Below are positions 6,685 to 8,463 of a stretch of 8,463 nucleotides of DNA, one piece after another. Position 1 is the stretch's first letter; each line of letters starts with the position of its first letter. The notes under the pieces were generated by a model that was given only the letters and a program-made list of their open reading frames with translations, ran no database searches and had not been told where the DNA came from. A program made the position numbers and the translations under genes. Origin of the DNA: Coriobacteriales bacterium (GTDB taxonomy: Bacteria; Actinomycetota; Coriobacteriia; Coriobacteriales; UBA8131); assembly GCA_031256575.1 (NCBI GenBank), contig JAIRQI010000056.1, positions 1 through 8,463 of the forward strand. The letters are read 5' to 3'.

Positions 6685-7584
6685 TCAAGCCCACTCTCCT
6701 GTTAATTCTAAGGTCACTGAGCGCATCGCTGAACAGCCCAGATTGACAGCAACCGGTAGCGCTGCCAAGTGGCAGGCAGCAGTGACCAGATGGACCGCCA
6801 AGGCAGTAGTCTCACCACCTAATCCGGCTGGGCCGATACCAGTCTGGTTGATGGCTTCAAGTAGTTCGGTTTCCAGCTCGGCTAGATGGGGATTTGGGTT
6901 CTCCTGCCAGAGCGGTCGAATCAAAGCCTGCTTAGCCAGAGCGGCTACCTTGTCGAAAGTCGAACCGACTGCAACACCGACAACCAGCGGCGGACAGGCA
7001 TTGGCTGCTTTCTGCAAAACCGTCTCCAGCACCAGCTGGCGAATAGCTGGCCAGCCGTCACCGGGGTTCAGCATCTCCAGGCGCGAGGCATTATCGGAGC
7101 CACCACCTTTCAGCATCACTGTCAGCCTGACACCAGACAGGCTTGGGCGCAGTACCAGTTCCGTGAAGGCTGGGGTGTTGGAGTTGGTATTCTGGCGATT
7201 CAGCAAGGCATCACTGAGCAAGCTGTTACGCAAACCATTATCTTGCCAGACCCAGCGAACAGTAGGGTCGACCAAACTGAAGATGTCGGCTGGTATCGCC
7301 AAGGGCTTTCCATTGGCTGCGCTGCCGACTTCTAAAAACACCCAGACTGTGCCGGTATCCTGGCACAATGGTACCTGGTCGGCAGCTGCTATGCGGGCAT
7401 TCTCTAAAAGCATTTGAATAGCCGTTTGGGCTCGTGCTGCTGTCTCTTTCTGTTCGCTGTCGCGCAGTGCTGCCAGTACATCAGCCCGCAACTCACAGGC
7501 AATACGCGGCAAGGCCCAAGCCACTGCCTCAGCCAAATGCTCGGCGTTAAGAGCCGGTATATAAAATGCTTCAGCCATCTGCAC
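6685..7584 (-). CDS. Class I fumarase / L-tartrate dehydratase, alpha subunit
   Basis: The alpha subunit carries the [4Fe-4S] cluster of the oxygen-sensitive hydratase. The 299 residues are close to the usual 280-300. The three cluster cysteines are visible: C74 in VPLCQDTGTV, C197 in ANACPPLVVGV and C284 in NLGCSAMR. Other family motifs are LKGGGSDNASRLEML (158-172), VGVAVGSTFDKVA (202-214) and GIGPAGLGGETTALAVHL (249-266). The first possible start is GTG at 7584, with GAG 5 bases upstream and an in-frame TGA not far above; ATG at 7578 is an alternative two codons in. The beta subunit follows after 127 bases. Upstream is a 471-base repeat-rich gap, so its promoter should lie there. Fumarase versus tartrate dehydratase is not resolved. 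Confidence 0.92.
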   Translation of the reverse strand: MQMAEAFYIPALNAEHLAEAVAWALPRIACELRADVLAALRDSEQKETAARAQTAIQMLLENARIAAADQVPLCQDTGTVWVFLEVGSAANGKPLAIPADIFSLVDPTVRWVWQDNGLRNSLLSDALLNRQNTNSNTPAFTELVLRPSLSGVRLTVMLKGGGSDNASRLEMLNPGDGWPAIRQLVLETVLQKAANACPPLVVGVAVGSTFDKVAALAKQALIRPLWQENPNPHLAELETELLEAINQTGIGPAGLGGETTALAVHLVTAACHLAALPVAVNLGCSAMRSVTLELTGEWA

Positions 7585-7621
7585 AGTATCTCATAACCAC
7601 AGCCACCTCGTGTCACTAGCA

Positions 7622-7641
7622 TCTGTTGCTTCTACAACAGA
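7622..7641 (-). promoter_or_regulatory. Small perfect hairpin before the fumarase operon
   Basis: TCTGTTG and CAACAGA pair perfectly over 7 bp with a 6-base loop (7629-7634). It lies 38 bases upstream of the GTG start of the alpha subunit and 10 bases from the tandem array. It has no following T-run, so it is not a terminator. It could be a protein-binding dyad or a leader stem-loop; the role is unknown. Confidence 0.3.
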
Positions 7642-7650
7642 CAATCAGCT

Positions 7651-7770
7651 CTCAACCGAAGTGCAATCTCCCTTCTCTACCGTGGTGTGATCTCCCCTAT
7701 CAACCGAAGTTCAATCTCTCCTCTCAACCGAGGTGCAATCTCCCCTCTCAACCGAGGTGCAATCTCACCT
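7651..7770. repeat. 24-bp tandem repeat array, five units
   Basis: Units start at 7651, 7675, 7699, 7723 and 7747, exactly 24 bases apart, followed by a decayed partial unit from 7771. The plus-strand consensus is CTCAACCGAGGTGCAATCTC followed by CCCT. The two units at 7723 and 7747 differ at one position; the outer ones differ at several. There are no spacers. On the minus strand each unit can form CCTC/GAGG pairs. Frames through it give 8-residue repeats but have only a poor TTG start. Confidence 0.9.
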
Positions 7771-7827
7771 CTCATCACCGATGCATCCTGACTGCTTGCC
7801 AAAACGCAGGCAGTTGGTGACTCATTT

Positions 7828-7958
7828 GCATCCAAATCGGCATTTTTCATTCGGGCTAGAAAGCCTTGGCTTTATCCACAAGCCCTTGACCTGCACTTAT
7901 GTACGACTCCTCGTTTTCCCTAGATGATTACGTGCCAAAAAAATGCCGATTTGGATGC
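7828..7958. repeat. 20-bp perfect inverted repeat with 91-base interior
   Basis: The left arm (7828-7847) GCATCCAAATCGGCATTTTT is the exact reverse complement of the right arm (7939-7958). Beyond the arms, pairing may resume imperfectly, with GGTG at 7816 and CACC near 7970, giving an element of about 155 bases. Inside, GGGCT (7853-7857) pairs with AGCCC (7881-7885) and encloses AAAGCC/GGCTTT (7860-7873). This could be a MITE-like or other dispersed palindromic element, or a structured RNA. No coding capacity is seen, and no target-site duplication is clear. Confidence 0.8.
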
Positions 7959-8055
7959 TTTTCATGCACCAACGGGGGTACGGACTCCCTTTTGGACCAG
8001 AATCGATCCATCAGTACACGCATGAGTTTTTATATGTGGAGAAAACCCCTGTAGC

Positions 8056-8463
8056 TTAATCGTAGTTGCCGGCTAGTTGGTCGTAGAGGTTCCAGCTGTA
8101 CCAATGCTGTGGAGTATCAGCATTGTCTTTGACCTTGACCAGATCATTGATTGCCGTTTGTCGTACAGTAAGGTCGGGGGCCTCGGCTACCAAGCGCTCC
8201 AGTGCTGGTACCGATACTAAGCCATAACTGGCTAGCTCCGAGGTATCCATCTTCTCGGTGGCTCCTGTGAGATAGCGCTCTGTGTTGAAGGCTGCTACTA
8301 AGGCTGGTGGATTGACCAGGTTGATAACCATAAAGGCGGTGATCAGCAGAGCAATAATCTGCCGAGCCACGTTATAAGACTTGAAGCACCAGGCCAGTAG
8401 CAAAAGGAAGCCGATAGCTAGGACAACCATAAAGAAGCCAGCATAAAAGCGCAGCAGGGTCAG
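8056..8463 (-). CDS. DUF4173/DUF4153-like membrane protein, C-terminal end, cut by window edge
   Basis: The frame is open to the window edge, giving the last 135 residues of a larger protein; an internal ATG at 8430 lies inside the first helix and is unlikely to be the start. It reads LTLLRFYAGFFM into a hydrophobic helix (about residues 8-28), a second helix (about 34-52), then NLVNPPALVAAFNTERYL and a soluble tail with a YGLVSVPALERL stretch and a closing WYSWNL. The LTxLRFY opening, the N-P-A-N-x-x-RY stretch and the late W-S-W-N resemble the C-terminus of DUF4173 (related to DUF4153) membrane proteins, whose function is not established. The assignment rests on recalled family pattern. It lies 471 bases upstream of the fumarase genes, so it is probably a separate transcription unit. 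Confidence 0.65.
   Translation of the reverse strand: MTLLRFYAGFFMVVLAIGFLLLLAWCFKSYNVARQIIALLITAFMVINLVNPPALVAAFNTERYLTGATEKMDTSELASYGLVSVPALERLVAEAPDLTVRQTAINDLVKVKDNADTPQHWYSWNLYDQLAGNYD

Larger units (their letters stand above)
7585..8055 (-). other. Repeat-rich non-coding region upstream of the fumarase operon
   Basis: This 471-base stretch holds no gene I can support. From high to low coordinates (transcription order) it has about 85 bases without clear structure, a large inverted repeat, a 24-bp tandem array, and a small hairpin near the fumarase start. It should contain the end of the upstream transcript and the promoter of the fumarase operon. I find no convincing sigma-70 pair: the best partial match on the minus strand is GTGACA (7616-7611) and TATGAG (7595-7590), only 15 bases apart. 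The first bases after the DUF4173 gene can pair weakly (GGGG with CTCC) but lack a T-run. Confidence 0.6.

Noticed and set aside
7651..7770. Possible CRISPR array
   Set aside because: The repeats are directly adjacent with no spacers, and no cas gene is present.
7626..7820. 64-codon plus-strand frame over the 24-bp repeats, with an 8-residue period
   Set aside because: It needs a TTG start with no ribosome-binding site, opposes all neighbouring genes, and its regularity follows from a 24-bp DNA repeat being divisible by three.
8056..8430. Complete 124-residue membrane protein starting at ATG 8430
   Set aside because: The frame stays open to the window edge, and the residues before this ATG (LTLLRFYAGFF) match the family pattern.

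Overview
The window is a compact bacterial chromosomal segment. Every gene I can support lies on the minus strand, so transcription runs from high to low coordinates. It reads as a housekeeping segment of an anaerobic Gram-positive bacterium. Clues are the tmk-holB-ricT order, an oxygen-sensitive class I two-subunit fumarase, and a RicT/PSP1 protein whose cysteine core resembles those I associate with Coriobacteriia (Actinomycetota). The yaaQ and yaaR genes that sit between tmk and holB in Bacillota are missing, which also fits that class. The placement is an inference from recall, not a search result.

In transcription order: (1) 8463-8056, the C-terminal end of a DUF4173/DUF4153-like membrane protein cut by the window edge. 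(2) 8055-7585, a 471-base non-coding stretch with a 20-bp perfect inverted repeat enclosing a nested hairpin, five 24-bp tandem repeats, and a small hairpin near the next gene. (3) 7584-6030, a class I fumarate hydratase or tartrate dehydratase: alpha subunit, then beta subunit. The 127-base gap between them is filled by an unassigned 41-codon frame. (4) 6033-5828, a tandemly duplicated gene junction holding two tiny frames linked by ATGA stop/start overlaps. (5) 5831-2340, thymidylate kinase, DNA polymerase III delta' subunit and RicT/PSP1. (6) 2327-885, nicotinate phosphoribosyltransferase. (7) 792-1, the N-terminal 264 codons of LepA (elongation factor 4), cut by the window edge.

From the fumarase to pncB the genes are tightly spaced and probably co-transcribed: fumB to tmk through the small frames, tmk to holB with a 4-base overlap, holB to ricT with 34 bases, ricT to pncB with 12 bases. 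The products serve dTTP supply, the clamp loader, an RNA-maturation or signalling factor, NAD salvage and fumarate/malate interconversion.

The most unusual feature is the fumB-tmk junction. About 67 bases spanning the end of fumB and the start of tmk appear to have been copied in tandem. Each copy keeps a Shine-Dalgarno-like sequence and a start codon, and three of the four junctions keep the overlapping ATGA. The result is a possible chain of translational coupling through micro-ORFs. The non-coding block at 7585-8055 is the second place to look.
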